Positions 8,253 to 17,131 of a DNA stretch of 64,000 bases are shown here, in pieces. The stretch comes from Limosilactobacillus reuteri (lineage in GTDB: Bacteria; Bacillota; Bacilli; Lactobacillales; Lactobacillaceae). Below the pieces are notes generated by a model. That model did not search any database. It was not told the DNA's origin and was given only the letters and a program-made list of their open reading frames with translations. The stretch spans positions 389,501-453,500 of the forward strand of contig NZ_CP139478.1 of assembly GCF_034259105.1 (NCBI RefSeq). Direction: 5' to 3'. A program made the translations under genes and the position numbers. Each line of letters opens with the position of its first letter. Position 1 is the first letter of the stretch.

Positions 8253-10424
8253 TTAGATAACGCAGCTTTCACATTGGTTTGCTCCAATTTCAGCGCTATC
8301 GTCAGTAAATGTTCGGATATAGTAGATTGACTTAATACCGCGTTTGTAGGCATAGTGCCGTAAGATATTTAGATCACGGGTCGTCATTTTATCTGTTCGT
8401 CCATTCTTCCATTCGTAAAGGCCTGCCGGGATTGTTGACCGCATAAAGAGGGTCATCGAAAGAGATTGATCAATGTGCTGTTGTGCAGCGGCGTATGTGT
8501 CAATGACCTTTCGCATATCCATATCATAAGCAGAACGATAGTAAGGCATTGTGTCGTTTGAAAGGTATGGGGCAGGATAATAGATTTTACCGATCATCTT
8601 TTCCTGTCGTTCTTCAACACGATTAATGATAGGATGCAAACTAGCAGTTGAGTCATTAATGTAGGAAGTTGAACCATTTGGCGCTACAGCAAGACGATAT
8701 TGGTTATAAAGGCCATCTTTCATCACCTTTTTTTTCAAATTCTTCCAATCTTCAATTCCAGGGATAAAAATACCTTCGAAAAGATCTTTAACAACATCTG
8801 ATTGTGGGCCCCAATCCTTAGTGACATATTTGTCAAAGTAGGAACCATCCGCATATTTACTATTTTCAAAATCATGGAAAGCTTCTTGGCGCTCTTTGGC
8901 AATTTCATTCGATGATACCAATGACCAATAGTTTAAGAGCATAAAGTAAACGCCTGTAAATTCAATCGCAACAGGACTTCCGTATTGAATATGGTGCTTA
9001 GCGAGGTAGCTATGCAATCCCATTGCACCCAAACCAACTGAATGGGCAAGCCGATTTCCATTTTGAATGGTTGGGACGACATCTAGGTCTTCTACGTCAC
9101 TGATTCGGGTGAGTCCCCGCATCATTGCCTTAATCGATTTACCAAAGTCAGGACTTTCCATCATGTTAGCAATGTTGGTTGAACCAAGATTACAACTGAT
9201 ATCAATTCCCATTTCTGAATACGATTGATCGTCATTTACTCGCGCTGGTACTTGAACTTGAGCAATCTCTGAACATAAATTACTCATCACGATTTTTCCA
9301 CTAATTGGATTATCTCGGTTTTCTGTATCAATGTTGATAATGTAAGGATAGCCTGATTCTTGTTGGAGTTTGCTGATTTCATCTTCTAAGTCACGGGCAT
9401 TAACTTTCTTCTTGCGAATATCATCGTTTGCCACTAAGTTATCATATTCTTTTGTGATATCGATATAGGAGAATGGCTTCCTATATACTCGTTCAACATC
9501 GTAGGGGCTAAACAAGTACATATCAGCATTCTGTTCTACCAATTCATAGAACTTATCAGGAACCGTAATTCCGAGAGAAAGGGTCTTTAAGCGGATCTTT
9601 TCATCAGCGTTTTCCTTTTTTGCTCCTAAGAATTCAATAATATCAGGGTGGAAGACACTAAGGTAAACGACTCCAGCTCCCTGACGCTGTCCAAGTTGAT
9701 TGGAGTAGGAAAAACTATCTTCTAACAGTTTCATTACAGGAACAACTCCACTAGCAGCACCTTGTATTTTCTTGATTGGGGCACCAGCTTCACGAAGGTT
9801 GCTTAAATTGATTCCAACACCGCCACCAATTTTAGAAAGTTGGAGGGCAGAATTGATTGTTCGACCAATGGTATTCATGTCGTCCGTTGTTTGAATCGCA
9901 AAGCAGCTGACGAATTCTCCCCGGCGTTTACGCCCAACGTTAAGGAAAGTTGGCGTTGCGGGTTGGTAACGTTGATGGATGATTTCATCAGCGAGCTGCA
10001 TTGCTAGTTCTTCATCACCGTTAGCAAGATAAAGAGCATTCATTGCGACCCGATCAATATAGTTTTCAAGGTAGTACTCTTTATCATTTGTCCGTAAGGC
10101 ATATTGGGCATAGAACTTGTAAGCAGCCATAAAAGAATGGAAGTGGAAGTTTTGTGCTTTTAAATAATCGTAAAGCTTTTCAATGAACGCTTCACTATAT
10201 TTATTCATAAAAGTTTCTTCAATATAATCATTTTCTTCTAACCATTGAAAACGCTCTTTTAATGAAGAAAATCTTTTGGTATTTGGCTCAACATTATTTT
10301 TGATAAAGTCTTCTAAGGCCAATTTATCTTTATCTAGTTGAATTTGTCCGTTTTTTGGGATATTTACTTCGTTGTTATAATCGTAATATTTAACTTTGGT
10401 CATATCGATATCAGATAACGCCAT
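8253..10424 (-). CDS. nrdE: Class Ib ribonucleoside-diphosphate reductase alpha subunit NrdE
   Basis: 723 residues, normal for NrdE. It shows the R1 barrel motifs (CFAIQTTDDMNTIGRTINSALQLSKIGGGVGINLSNLR, NLCSEIAQVQ, VAPNGSTSYIND) and the redox-active C-terminal cysteine pair in NQCESCVI. It reduces NDPs to dNDPs with electrons from NrdH. The ribosome-binding site is modest (AAAGTGAG). About 100 bases separate it from nrdH, and an imperfect hairpin (GCCAG ... CTGGC, 10471-10502) lies in that gap. Confidence 0.96.
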   Translation of the reverse strand: MALSDIDMTKVKYYDYNNEVNIPKNGQIQLDKDKLALEDFIKNNVEPNTKRFSSLKERFQWLEENDYIEETFMNKYSEAFIEKLYDYLKAQNFHFHSFMAAYKFYAQYALRTNDKEYYLENYIDRVAMNALYLANGDEELAMQLADEIIHQRYQPATPTFLNVGRKRRGEFVSCFAIQTTDDMNTIGRTINSALQLSKIGGGVGINLSNLREAGAPIKKIQGAASGVVPVMKLLEDSFSYSNQLGQRQGAGVVYLSVFHPDIIEFLGAKKENADEKIRLKTLSLGITVPDKFYELVEQNADMYLFSPYDVERVYRKPFSYIDITKEYDNLVANDDIRKKKVNARDLEDEISKLQQESGYPYIINIDTENRDNPISGKIVMSNLCSEIAQVQVPARVNDDQSYSEMGIDISCNLGSTNIANMMESPDFGKSIKAMMRGLTRISDVEDLDVVPTIQNGNRLAHSVGLGAMGLHSYLAKHHIQYGSPVAIEFTGVYFMLLNYWSLVSSNEIAKERQEAFHDFENSKYADGSYFDKYVTKDWGPQSDVVKDLFEGIFIPGIEDWKNLKKKVMKDGLYNQYRLAVAPNGSTSYINDSTASLHPIINRVEERQEKMIGKIYYPAPYLSNDTMPYYRSAYDMDMRKVIDTYAAAQQHIDQSLSMTLFMRSTIPAGLYEWKNGRTDKMTTRDLNILRHYAYKRGIKSIYYIRTFTDDSAEIGANQCESCVI

Positions 10425-10523
10425 ATTAATAACTCACTTTCTGAATTAATTTGATTATGTCAATAAAGAAGCCAGTACACCAATAGCGAATTGATGCCTG
10501 GCAAAATATTAGTTTATTTAAAC

Positions 10524-10745
10524 TTAGGCAAGTTGGTTTAATTGATCAGGACGAAAGCCAGAAAAAGCTTGACCGTTAGGAAGCTTTACAACTGGAGTCG
10601 CCATAAAACCCTCCGACTTAAGTTGCGATATGTATTCTGGTTGTTCATCGATGTTGTGTTCAATAAATGAAATTTTGTGCTGCTCAAGGAAACGTTTTGT
10701 CATCTTGCATTGGATACAATTATTTTTTGAAAATACAGTTACCAT
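10524..10745 (-). CDS. nrdH: Glutaredoxin-like NrdH redoxin
   Basis: About 73 residues with the thioredoxin-fold active site CIQC at residues 10-13 (MVTVFSKNNCIQCKMTKRFLEQH), the TPVV cis-proline segment and the FSGFRPDQL C-terminal motif of NrdH. It is the electron donor for NrdEF, recharged by thioredoxin reductase (a trxB starts at 63835). I chose the ATG at 10745 because AGGAGG is 10 bases upstream; a GTG two codons earlier is too close to it. It is the first gene of the operon, downstream of NrdR boxes. Confidence 0.93.
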   Translation of the reverse strand: MVTVFSKNNCIQCKMTKRFLEQHKISFIEHNIDEQPEYISQLKSEGFMATPVVKLPNGQAFSGFRPDQLNQLA

Positions 10746-10783
10746 CTTCACGAGGCCTCCTAAACGATTAGTCGATGTTTTCT

Positions 10784-10811
10784 AGTATAACGGTGAATTA
10801 GAAAAAATCAA
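10784..10811 (-). promoter_or_regulatory. nrdHEF promoter
   Basis: Minus-strand TTGATT (-35, complement 10806-10811), a 16-base spacer and TATACT (-10, complement 10784-10789), about 40 bases before nrdH. It lies just downstream of the two NrdR boxes. Confidence 0.7.
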
Positions 10812-10819
10812 TTAAAAAA

Positions 10820-10866
10820 GCACTATATTTCGTGCTTGTGAAATAGTGAAACACAATATATAGTGA
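10820..10866 (-). promoter_or_regulatory. Tandem NrdR boxes
   Basis: ACACAATATATAGTGA at 10851-10866 matches 15 of 16 positions of the NrdR-box consensus ACACWATATATWGTGT. A second, weaker box, GCACTATATTTCGTGC at 10820-10835, matches 12 of 16. Their centres are 31 bases apart, about three helical turns, which is the spacing seen for NrdR sites. NrdR is the ATP/dATP-sensing repressor of ribonucleotide reductase genes. Confidence 0.88.
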
Positions 10867-10937
10867 TTGAGCTGGCGATTGACATCTGTGAAACTTTTTT
10901 TGATAAAATGCCTAAGCAGATGATTAATAAAATTAAT

Positions 10938-12216
10938 GGTGGATTATAGAATGAAGTTAGCCACCCAGTTGGTGGTAAATAAAAAACGCCATTCGGCGTG
11001 ACATCAGGTATCATATTAAGTGAACCAAACCTATATGAAAGGATGTCCGTCAAATGACGCACTTAAATGATACCATGTCTACTAGTTTATTGACTACTCA
11101 TAAAAAGAATGCTCATCTTACTAAAGAAGAACGTGTGATGATTGCGACTTTAAAGTCGCAAGGACTTTCCAATCGCGCAATTGGTCGCCAATTAGGAGTT
11201 AATCATCAAACAATTAATAACGAGCTCAACCGTGGTACGGTCCGCCAACTTCGTCGTCAAAAATCTAATGGTAAGATTTACGAATATTCTTACTACATCT
11301 ATAGTTATGAAGCTGGTCAGGCCACATATCTTGAACATCACCGCCATTCTGGTCGTCGTCGCTTATATTATTCTTCAAAGCAATTTTTACGATTAGCTGA
11401 TCAGCTAATGCTTGGTGAGTTTGACGACCACCATTACTCCCCACAAGCGGTTATTTATAAGGCTCGAGATTTAATGAATGATGGCACCCTGATCCCAAAG
11501 TCGGTTGTAACTTTATATCAATGGATTAATGAGGGTGTGCTTCGTACGTCCAATTTAGACCTCTTTGAAAAACCTAAACGTAAGCATCATCGAACTCATC
11601 CGCAAGCTAAAAGGTGCTTAGGGCCTAATATTGCTCAACGACCTCAAACTGCGGACCAACGGTCCGAAATTGGCCATTGGGAACTAGATACAGTTCAGGG
11701 ACAGAAAAACGGTAATGACAGTGTTGTACTAGTAATGACTGATCGCCTTTCACGAGTTAATATCACGAGTAAAATTGCTGGTAAAACTGCGCATGCAGTA
11801 AATCAGTTCTTTATAAATTTACGCCAGAAAATGGGCACAGATGCTTACTATCGCATCTTTAAGACAATAACCTCTGACAACGGTTCAGAATTTAGTGAGT
11901 TAACACAAGTTCACGATCATGTTTTCTATGCTGATCCGTATTCCCCTTGGGAACGTGGATCCAATGAGATCAATAACCGGTTTCTCCGCAAGGAGATTAC
12001 CAAAGGTGAAGCTATAAATAACTATAGTAGTGCTCAGATCATAGCGACTAATGATTGGATGAATCACTATCCACGAGCTATGTTTAATGGACATTCGTCA
12101 ATGGATATCTATCGTAAGGCCTTCTACCAAGAGATATCACAGCTCCATCAACCAATAATCAATTGGTCAGTATTATTTATTTGAGTCCAGTGGCTAACTT
12201 ATTCTTGAAATTTAGG
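10938..12216 (+). mobile_element. IS30-family insertion sequence (longer type), borders inferred
   Basis: The transposase ORF is flanked by the inverted repeat AAGTTAGCCAC (plus side about 10954-10964; complement near 12191-12201). Perfect 13-base direct repeats, TAATAAAATTAAT, lie at 10925-10937 and 12217-12229, and both ends are equally far (16 bases) from the inverted repeat. I placed the borders just inside those repeats. IS30 members usually duplicate 2-3 bases, so the borders could instead lie further in. Two small hairpins (CCACC-GGTGG and ACGCC-GGCGT) lie in the leader. Confidence 0.65.
11054..12184 (+). CDS. IS30-family transposase (376-residue type)
   Basis: The N-terminal helix-turn-helix is typical of IS30 (LTKEERVMIATLKSQGLSNRAIGRQLGVNHQTINNELNRG). 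The DDE core has GHWELDTVQG, ITSDNGSEF and SPWERGSNEINNRFLR. It is clearly distinct from the 322-residue copies in this window. AAAGGATG precedes the ATG at 11054; an alternative ATG lies seven codons in. It lies between nrdH and tadA and reads toward tadA. Confidence 0.92.
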   Translation: MTHLNDTMSTSLLTTHKKNAHLTKEERVMIATLKSQGLSNRAIGRQLGVNHQTINNELNRGTVRQLRRQKSNGKIYEYSYYIYSYEAGQATYLEHHRHSGRRRLYYSSKQFLRLADQLMLGEFDDHHYSPQAVIYKARDLMNDGTLIPKSVVTLYQWINEGVLRTSNLDLFEKPKRKHHRTHPQAKRCLGPNIAQRPQTADQRSEIGHWELDTVQGQKNGNDSVVLVMTDRLSRVNITSKIAGKTAHAVNQFFINLRQKMGTDAYYRIFKTITSDNGSEFSELTQVHDHVFYADPYSPWERGSNEINNRFLRKEITKGEAINNYSSAQIIATNDWMNHYPRAMFNGHSSMDIYRKAFYQEISQLHQPIINWSVLFI

Positions 12217-12294
12217 TAATAAAATTAATTTGAAAAACCGGTCTATTATTATACACTTAAAAGCAAGGTAATTTTAAGTACTTGGAGAAAAAGA

Positions 12295-12807
12295 ATGAAA
12301 AAAAACAATTCATCATTATCTGAACAACAAAAGTTTATGAAGATGGCGATTGCAGAAGCAAAACAAGCCAGAATTTTAGATGAAGTACCAATTGGTGCGA
12401 TTGTTGTCCACGATGGACAGGTAATTGGACGTGGTCATAATATGCGTGAAAAGTTTCAAGATGTTACCTATCACGCAGAAATGCTTGCAATTATGGAAGC
12501 ATGCACAAATTTAGGGAGTTGGCGCTTAGAAGATTGCGACTTGTATGTTACGTTAGAACCGTGCATCATGTGTAGCGGTGCCATTATCAATGCACGGATA
12601 AAAAATGTTTATTATGGTGCCGCTGATCCGAAAGCAGGGGCAGTTGATAGCTTATATCATTTACTAAGTGATTCACGTTTAAATCATCAAGTTAATGTTC
12701 ATTCTGGTATTTTAGGGGATGAGTGTAGCCAAATGTTAAAAAGTTTTTTCCGTGAAATTCGCCGTCGGCGGAAAGAGGCTCGAAGAAAAAATAAGACTAA
12801 CCTCTAG
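12295..12807 (+). CDS. tadA: tRNA-specific adenosine-34 deaminase TadA
   Basis: 170 residues. It is a cytidine-deaminase fold with zinc ligands and the catalytic Glu in HAE (residues 60-62) and PCIMC (C90, C93). It converts A34 to inosine in the tRNA-Arg(ACG) wobble position. GGAG precedes the ATG. It sits directly upstream of the SRP RNA gene and dnaX, the standard Firmicutes order. Its natural upstream region has been interrupted by the IS30-type element, so its promoter may now lie in or at the edge of the IS. Confidence 0.95.
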   Translation: MKKNNSSLSEQQKFMKMAIAEAKQARILDEVPIGAIVVHDGQVIGRGHNMREKFQDVTYHAEMLAIMEACTNLGSWRLEDCDLYVTLEPCIMCSGAIINARIKNVYYGAADPKAGAVDSLYHLLSDSRLNHQVNVHSGILGDECSQMLKSFFREIRRRRKEARRKNKTNL

Positions 12808-12844
12808 TAATTTAAAGAAAAATAGTGTATTATACTATTTGCCG

Positions 12845-12932
12845 TAAGGCCTTAGAGCAAGGGCATGCTTACGAACCGTGTCAGGTCTGGAAGGAAGCAG
12901 CACTAAGTATGATATGCCTTGTGCTCTAAGTT
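12845..12932 (+). ncRNA. ffs: Signal recognition particle RNA (small bacterial type)
   Basis: It contains the conserved SRP domain IV core CAGGTCTGGAAGGAAGCAGC, enclosed by long pairing arms (CTTAGAGCA ... TGCTCTAAG, and GGGCAT ... ATGCC). It forms the Ffh-FtsY scaffold for co-translational membrane targeting. It lies between tadA and dnaX, as in many lactobacilli. The exact ends are approximate. Confidence 0.95.
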
Positions 12933-12948
12933 TTATTGATAATTAAGC

Positions 12949-12984
12949 GGACTCGTAATAATTTGTTGCGGGTCTTTTTATTTT
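12949..12984 (+). terminator. Terminator after SRP RNA
   Basis: GGACTCGTAA pairs with TTGCGGGTCT (with G-T pairs) and is followed by TTTTTATTTT. Confidence 0.75.
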
Positions 12985-13078
12985 AAAATTTTAATTAAAA
13001 TGTATTTTAACTACTTTATATGCTTAATTCCTTGTATAATATTTTATAGTATTTTAAATTCAGAAAGGGAGTCTGGCA

Positions 13079-14935
13079 ATGAGTTATCAGGCATTATATC
13101 GTGTCTGGCGACCACAGCGATTCGATGATCTTGTCGGTCAACAGATTGTTACAAGAACCCTAAAAAACGCCATTATCACTCACCAGATAAGCCATGCATA
13201 CTTGTTCGCTGGTCCACGTGGTACTGGTAAAACCTCAGCAGCGAAGATTTTTGCTAAAGCGGTTAATTGTCATCACTCTAAGGATGGCGAACCATGCAAT
13301 GAGTGTGATATTTGTAAAGCAATTACAAACGGGCAATTAAATGATGTAATTGAAATCGATGCGGCTTCTAATAATGGGGTTGAAGAGATTCGTGATATTC
13401 GGGATAAGGCAAAATATGCTCCTACCCAAGCGGATTACAAAGTTTATATAATTGATGAAGTTCACATGCTTTCAACGGGGGCTTTTAATGCATTGCTAAA
13501 AACGCTTGAAGAACCACCAGCCAATGTGATTTTTATTCTTGCAACTACGGAACCCCATAAAATTCCTTTAACAATTATTTCGCGAGTTCAACGATTTGAT
13601 TTTCGCCGAATTTCAGCAGAAGATGCATTTAATCGAATGAAATATATCCTTGATCAAAAGGAAGTTACTTATGATGAAAAAGCATTATGGGTAATTGCAA
13701 ATGCCGCTGAAGGAGGAATGCGGGATGCGCTGAGTATTCTTGACCAGGTGCTTTCTTTCAGTGATAATGAAGTAAAGTTGGATGATGCTTTATTAGTTAC
13801 AGGAAGTGTTACTAAACAGTTATTAAAGAAGTACCTTTTGGAAATTAGTAAGCATGAAGGAGCGACTGCTCTTGATACTATGAAGGATATTTTAGATGAA
13901 GGAAAAGACGGTCAGCGGTTCATTGAGGACTTGATTTCCTTTATTCGCGATATTCTGTTGTACCAAGAATCACCAAGCTTGATTAGTGTTGAAAGTACAG
14001 GACTAAAGCAGGAAGACTTTGAAGAAATAGGCCAACTTGCTTCTTCAGCAACCCTATACCAAATGATTGATGAACTAAATAATATCCAAGAAGAGATGCG
14101 CTTTACGACTCATCCAGATGTATACTTGGAAGTTCTCACAATAAAGCTTGCACAAATCGAACCACAAAAGAATATTCAATCGGTACCAGCAGTTTCTGCG
14201 GATACAAATACTGCAGCTACTAAGACGATTGAAAAATTACAACAAGAGATTCAGCAATTGCAACAAACAGTAAAGCAATTGCAACAAACAGTAAAGCAGT
14301 TGCAGAATACGCCGGTAAGGGCTAGTCGCCCATCACCTCGCCAACAAAATGAGCAACCACGAGTACAACAAAAGAAAGTGCAGGTTAATCTCAATAAGAT
14401 CTACCCAGTATTAGAAAATGCGACTCGTCAAGATTTAATAAATATTCGTGAGTTATGGGGAGATATGTTGAACCTATTGTCGGTGCCACAACGGTCCTTA
14501 CTTCATGTTTCACAACCGGTTGCCGCTAGTGCCGTGGGAATAATTGTTGCTTTTGATTATCCGTTCCTATTCCAGCAAGCCGCTGATGATACAACGTTGT
14601 TAGAGAATATGGAAAGTGCTTTACAACGTTTAACTGGGAATGAACGGCAAGTTGTTTTTGTACCTAAGGATAAGTGGCCAAAAATTCGGCAAGACTTTAT
14701 TAAAGATCATGGTTTTGGTAAGAATCAGCAAAAGCCGCAACCTACTAAACAAAAGACACAAACTACTGAAGGAAGCGGGCAAACTCCTGTGGCCACACCG
14801 GCACCAATGGAAGAACCACCGCTACCACCAGAAGATGAAGCACTGACTGAAGAAACGTCACCTCAAGAAGATAACCAAGTAGCAACAGCACAGAAGTTAT
14901 TTGGTAGTGATATTGTTAAAGTAGAAGATAATTAA
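13079..14935 (+). CDS. dnaX: DNA polymerase III subunits gamma/tau
   Basis: 618 residues. It is an AAA+ clamp-loader ATPase with Walker A GPRGTGKT (residues 45-52), a four-cysteine zinc site (C64, C73, C76, C79), DEVH (126-129) and the SRVQRFDFR sensor region. The C-terminal tau part is Gln-rich with a predicted coiled coil (about 375-410), where a 21-base unit is tandemly duplicated. AAAGGGAG precedes the ATG. I saw no convincing slippery site for a gamma frameshift. It is the first gene of dnaX-ybaB-recR-yaaL-tmk-darA-holB-yabA-rsmI. Confidence 0.96.
   Translation: MSYQALYRVWRPQRFDDLVGQQIVTRTLKNAIITHQISHAYLFAGPRGTGKTSAAKIFAKAVNCHHSKDGEPCNECDICKAITNGQLNDVIEIDAASNNGVEEIRDIRDKAKYAPTQADYKVYIIDEVHMLSTGAFNALLKTLEEPPANVIFILATTEPHKIPLTIISRVQRFDFRRISAEDAFNRMKYILDQKEVTYDEKALWVIANAAEGGMRDALSILDQVLSFSDNEVKLDDALLVTGSVTKQLLKKYLLEISKHEGATALDTMKDILDEGKDGQRFIEDLISFIRDILLYQESPSLISVESTGLKQEDFEEIGQLASSATLYQMIDELNNIQEEMRFTTHPDVYLEVLTIKLAQIEPQKNIQSVPAVSADTNTAATKTIEKLQQEIQQLQQTVKQLQQTVKQLQNTPVRASRPSPRQQNEQPRVQQKKVQVNLNKIYPVLENATRQDLINIRELWGDMLNLLSVPQRSLLHVSQPVAASAVGIIVAFDYPFLFQQAADDTTLLENMESALQRLTGNERQVVFVPKDKWPKIRQDFIKDHGFGKNQQKPQPTKQKTQTTEGSGQTPVATPAPMEEPPLPPEDEALTEETSPQEDNQVATAQKLFGSDIVKVEDN
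14255..14296 (+). repeat. In-frame tandem 21-base repeat in dnaX
   Basis: Two identical 21-base units starting CAATTGCAACAAACAG, followed by a partial third (CAGTTGCAG), encode the repeated heptad QLQQTVK. The unit length equals one coiled-coil heptad, so slippage would keep frame and structure. Confidence 0.85.
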
Positions 14936-14955
14936 GAAAAAGGATGGATGATATT

Positions 14956-15264
14956 ATGATGCGTGGAATGAATATGCAACAAATGATGAAGCAGGCTAAG
15001 GCAATGCAAAAGAAAATGATGGCTGAACATGAAGAACTTGCTAAGCAGGAATTTGTTGGAAAGGCACCGGATGATATGGTGACTGCTACGTTTAGCGGGG
15101 ATAACCAATTACTTGACTTAAAGATTAAGCCAGAAGCAGTTGATCCAGATGATATTGATATGCTTCAAGATTTGGTAATTGCTGCTGTGAAAGACGGAAT
15201 GAAGCAAGTTCAAGATGCTACTCAACAAAAGCTTGGTAAATATACGCAAGGTATGGGGTTGTAA
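14956..15264 (+). CDS. ybaB: YbaB/EbfC nucleoid-associated protein
   Basis: About 102 residues. The Met/Gln/Lys-rich N-terminal helix ([20 protein letters not shown]) and the [38 protein letters not shown] core are diagnostic of the family, a small DNA-binding dimer. AAGGATGG lies 8 bases before the ATG at 14956, so I prefer it to the in-frame ATG at 14944, which overlaps that ribosome-binding site. It is always found between dnaX and recR. Confidence 0.93.
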   Translation: MMRGMNMQQMMKQAKAMQKKMMAEHEELAKQEFVGKAPDDMVTATFSGDNQLLDLKIKPEAVDPDDIDMLQDLVIAAVKDGMKQVQDATQQKLGKYTQGMGL

Positions 15265-15267
15265 AAA

Positions 15268-15870
15268 GTGATCCAATATCCAGAACCATTAGCAAAATTA
15301 ATTGAAAGCTATACTAAATTGCCAGGAATCGGGCAAAAGACTGCAACTCGCCTGGCATTCTACACTTTGAGTATGCAAGAAGATGATGTAACAAACTTTG
15401 CTAAATCCCTCCTGTCGGCTAAAAGGGACCTTCATAACTGTAGTATTTGTGGCAATATTACCGAAGACGACCCTTGTCCAATTTGTCGCGATAAGACCCG
15501 TGATCATTCGCAAATTCTAGTTGTTGAGCAGTCACAAGACGTTATGGCAATGGAACGGATGCATGAATATCATGGTTTATACCATGTCCTTCATGGAGTT
15601 ATTTCTCCAGTTGCAGGAACAGGCCCAGAAGATATTAATATTACAAGTTTACTTAAACGACTAAAGAAAGATGATGAAGTAAAGGAAATTATTATTGCAA
15701 CGAATGCTTCATCTGATGGTGAGTTGACGGCCGGTTATCTCGCTAAGCTAATTAAGCCTGCGGGAATTAAAGTTACTCGGTTGGCGCATGGGTTATCAGT
15801 TGGCGCTGATATTGACTATGCTGATGAGATGACATTATTCAAAGCAGTACAAGGGCGAACGGAGATGTAA
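15268..15870 (+). CDS. recR: Recombination mediator RecR
   Basis: 200 residues: an N-terminal HhH region ([15 protein letters not shown]), a C4 zinc finger ([16 protein letters not shown]), then a Toprim domain ([15 protein letters not shown]). It helps load RecA at gaps with RecF/RecO. It starts with GTG at 15268, three bases after the ybaB stop, giving [15 protein letters not shown] as in other RecR proteins. Confidence 0.96.
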   Translation: MIQYPEPLAKLIESYTKLPGIGQKTATRLAFYTLSMQEDDVTNFAKSLLSAKRDLHNCSICGNITEDDPCPICRDKTRDHSQILVVEQSQDVMAMERMHEYHGLYHVLHGVISPVAGTGPEDINITSLLKRLKKDDEVKEIIIATNASSDGELTAGYLAKLIKPAGIKVTRLAHGLSVGADIDYADEMTLFKAVQGRTEM

Positions 15871-15874
15871 GAAA

Positions 15875-16123
15875 ATGTTTTTTAAGCGGCCGACTAAAGA
15901 GGTAGAACGTGAACGAAACCAACGCCTGCTAGAAGCGGTATACTCTACGAAGGCTAGTTGGGATCATGCACGTGAAACTGAACGGGCAGTATATGAAGCA
16001 AACGTTAATAGTGAACTTCATTATCGTTCCCGGATTCAAGAACAGAAATTTTTATACCTATATAAAATTGCTCGTAAGTTTAAAGTTCACGGGAAATTAA
16101 ATGATGGAGTAATTGATCGCTAG
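15875..16123 (+). CDS. yaaL: YaaL-family protein (DUF2508)
   Basis: 82 residues, mostly charged helix (KEVERERNQRLLEAVYSTKASWDHARETERAVYEANVNSE). It has no catalytic motif. Position between recR and tmk and the sequence fit DUF2508/YaaL, of unknown function. GGAGATG precedes the ATG. Confidence 0.85.
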   Translation: MFFKRPTKEVERERNQRLLEAVYSTKASWDHARETERAVYEANVNSELHYRSRIQEQKFLYLYKIARKFKVHGKLNDGVIDR

Positions 16124-16132
16124 GAGAGAGAA

Positions 16133-16774
16133 ATGGACGGTAAATTTATATCATTTGAAGGACCAGATGGCGCGGGTAAGACAAGTGTAATCCAACAGAT
16201 CCAAAGGGAATTGGAAGATCAGCTTGGCACAGAAAAAGTTATGTATACTCGTGAACCTGGTGGTAATAAGATCTCTGAGCAAATTCGCCAGGTACTGTTT
16301 GATAGTCAAAATACCGATATGGATGGACGGACAGAAGCATTGCTTTTTGCTGCTGCTCGTCGGCAACACATTGTTTCAGAAATAATTCCGGGGCTGAAAG
16401 CAGGCAAAGTTATTCTGTGTGATCGATTTGTAGATAGTTCCATTGCTTACCAGGGAGCTGGCCGGGGCCTTGGAGAAAAAGAAATTTGGCAAATTAATCA
16501 GTTTGCGATTGATGGATTAATGCCGGCGTTGACAATTTATCTTGATATTGAATCAGAAATTGGCTTAAAACGGATTGCTGAGCATCGCTCCAATCAAGTT
16601 AATCGATTAGACGAAGAAAAGCTTGAATTTCATCGAACTGTTCGTCAATCTTATTTAAAACTCTACCAGAATTATCCAGAACGAATAAAGTTGATTGATG
16701 CAAGCCAGCCATTGGAAAAAGTGATTGAGGACGTAAAAGCAACAATTCATGACCGGTTTTCAGATTTGTTTTAA
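16133..16774 (+). CDS. tmk: Thymidylate kinase
   Basis: 213 residues. P-loop GPDGAGKT at 10-17, the DRFVDSSIAYQGAGRG substrate segment, TREPGG and the LID region. It phosphorylates dTMP to dTDP. AGGAGAGAG lies just before the ATG, and it is tightly packed behind yaaL. Confidence 0.96.
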   Translation: MDGKFISFEGPDGAGKTSVIQQIQRELEDQLGTEKVMYTREPGGNKISEQIRQVLFDSQNTDMDGRTEALLFAAARRQHIVSEIIPGLKAGKVILCDRFVDSSIAYQGAGRGLGEKEIWQINQFAIDGLMPALTIYLDIESEIGLKRIAEHRSNQVNRLDEEKLEFHRTVRQSYLKLYQNYPERIKLIDASQPLEKVIEDVKATIHDRFSDLF

Positions 16775-16793
16775 TAAAAAAGGGTGATTAATA

Positions 16794-17117
16794 ATGAAAA
16801 TGATTATTGCAATTGTTCAATCAAAAGATAGCAATCGTTTACGAAAAGCATTTAATAAAGCTGATATTCACGTTACTCAATTATCAACAACTGGTGGCTT
16901 TCTTCGTGAAGGAAATGCGACATTTTTAATTGGGATTGAGGATGACCGTGTTCAAGAAGTATTATCAGTAATTAAAAAGAATGCTGAATCACGTGAACAA
17001 TATGTTACATCGCAAATGCATATGGATGTTGAAGGCGGTTCGGCATTTCCTGTCAACGTAAAGATTGGTGGGGCAACTGTCTTTGTCTTACCAGTAGAAG
17101 ACTTCATTAAATTTTAA
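16794..17117 (+). CDS. darA: Cyclic-di-AMP receptor DarA (PstA/DUF970)
   Basis: 107 residues with a PII-like fold: MIIAIVQSKDSNRLRKAFNKADIHVTQLSTTGGFLREGNATFLIGI, and the ligand-loop pattern GGATVFVLPVEDFIKF. DarA/PstA binds c-di-AMP in Firmicutes; its downstream partner is not settled. It lies between tmk and holB as in Bacillus. The potassium importer family KimA, also a c-di-AMP target, is encoded at 43640-45478. Confidence 0.9.
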   Translation: MKMIIAIVQSKDSNRLRKAFNKADIHVTQLSTTGGFLREGNATFLIGIEDDRVQEVLSVIKKNAESREQYVTSQMHMDVEGGSAFPVNVKIGGATVFVLPVEDFIKF

Positions 17118-17131
17118 GTAGGTGAAGATGG

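Noticed and set aside
13079..14935. Programmed frameshift producing a short gamma form of DnaX
   Set aside because: I saw no A-AAA-AAG type slippery run with a stimulatory stem at the expected place.
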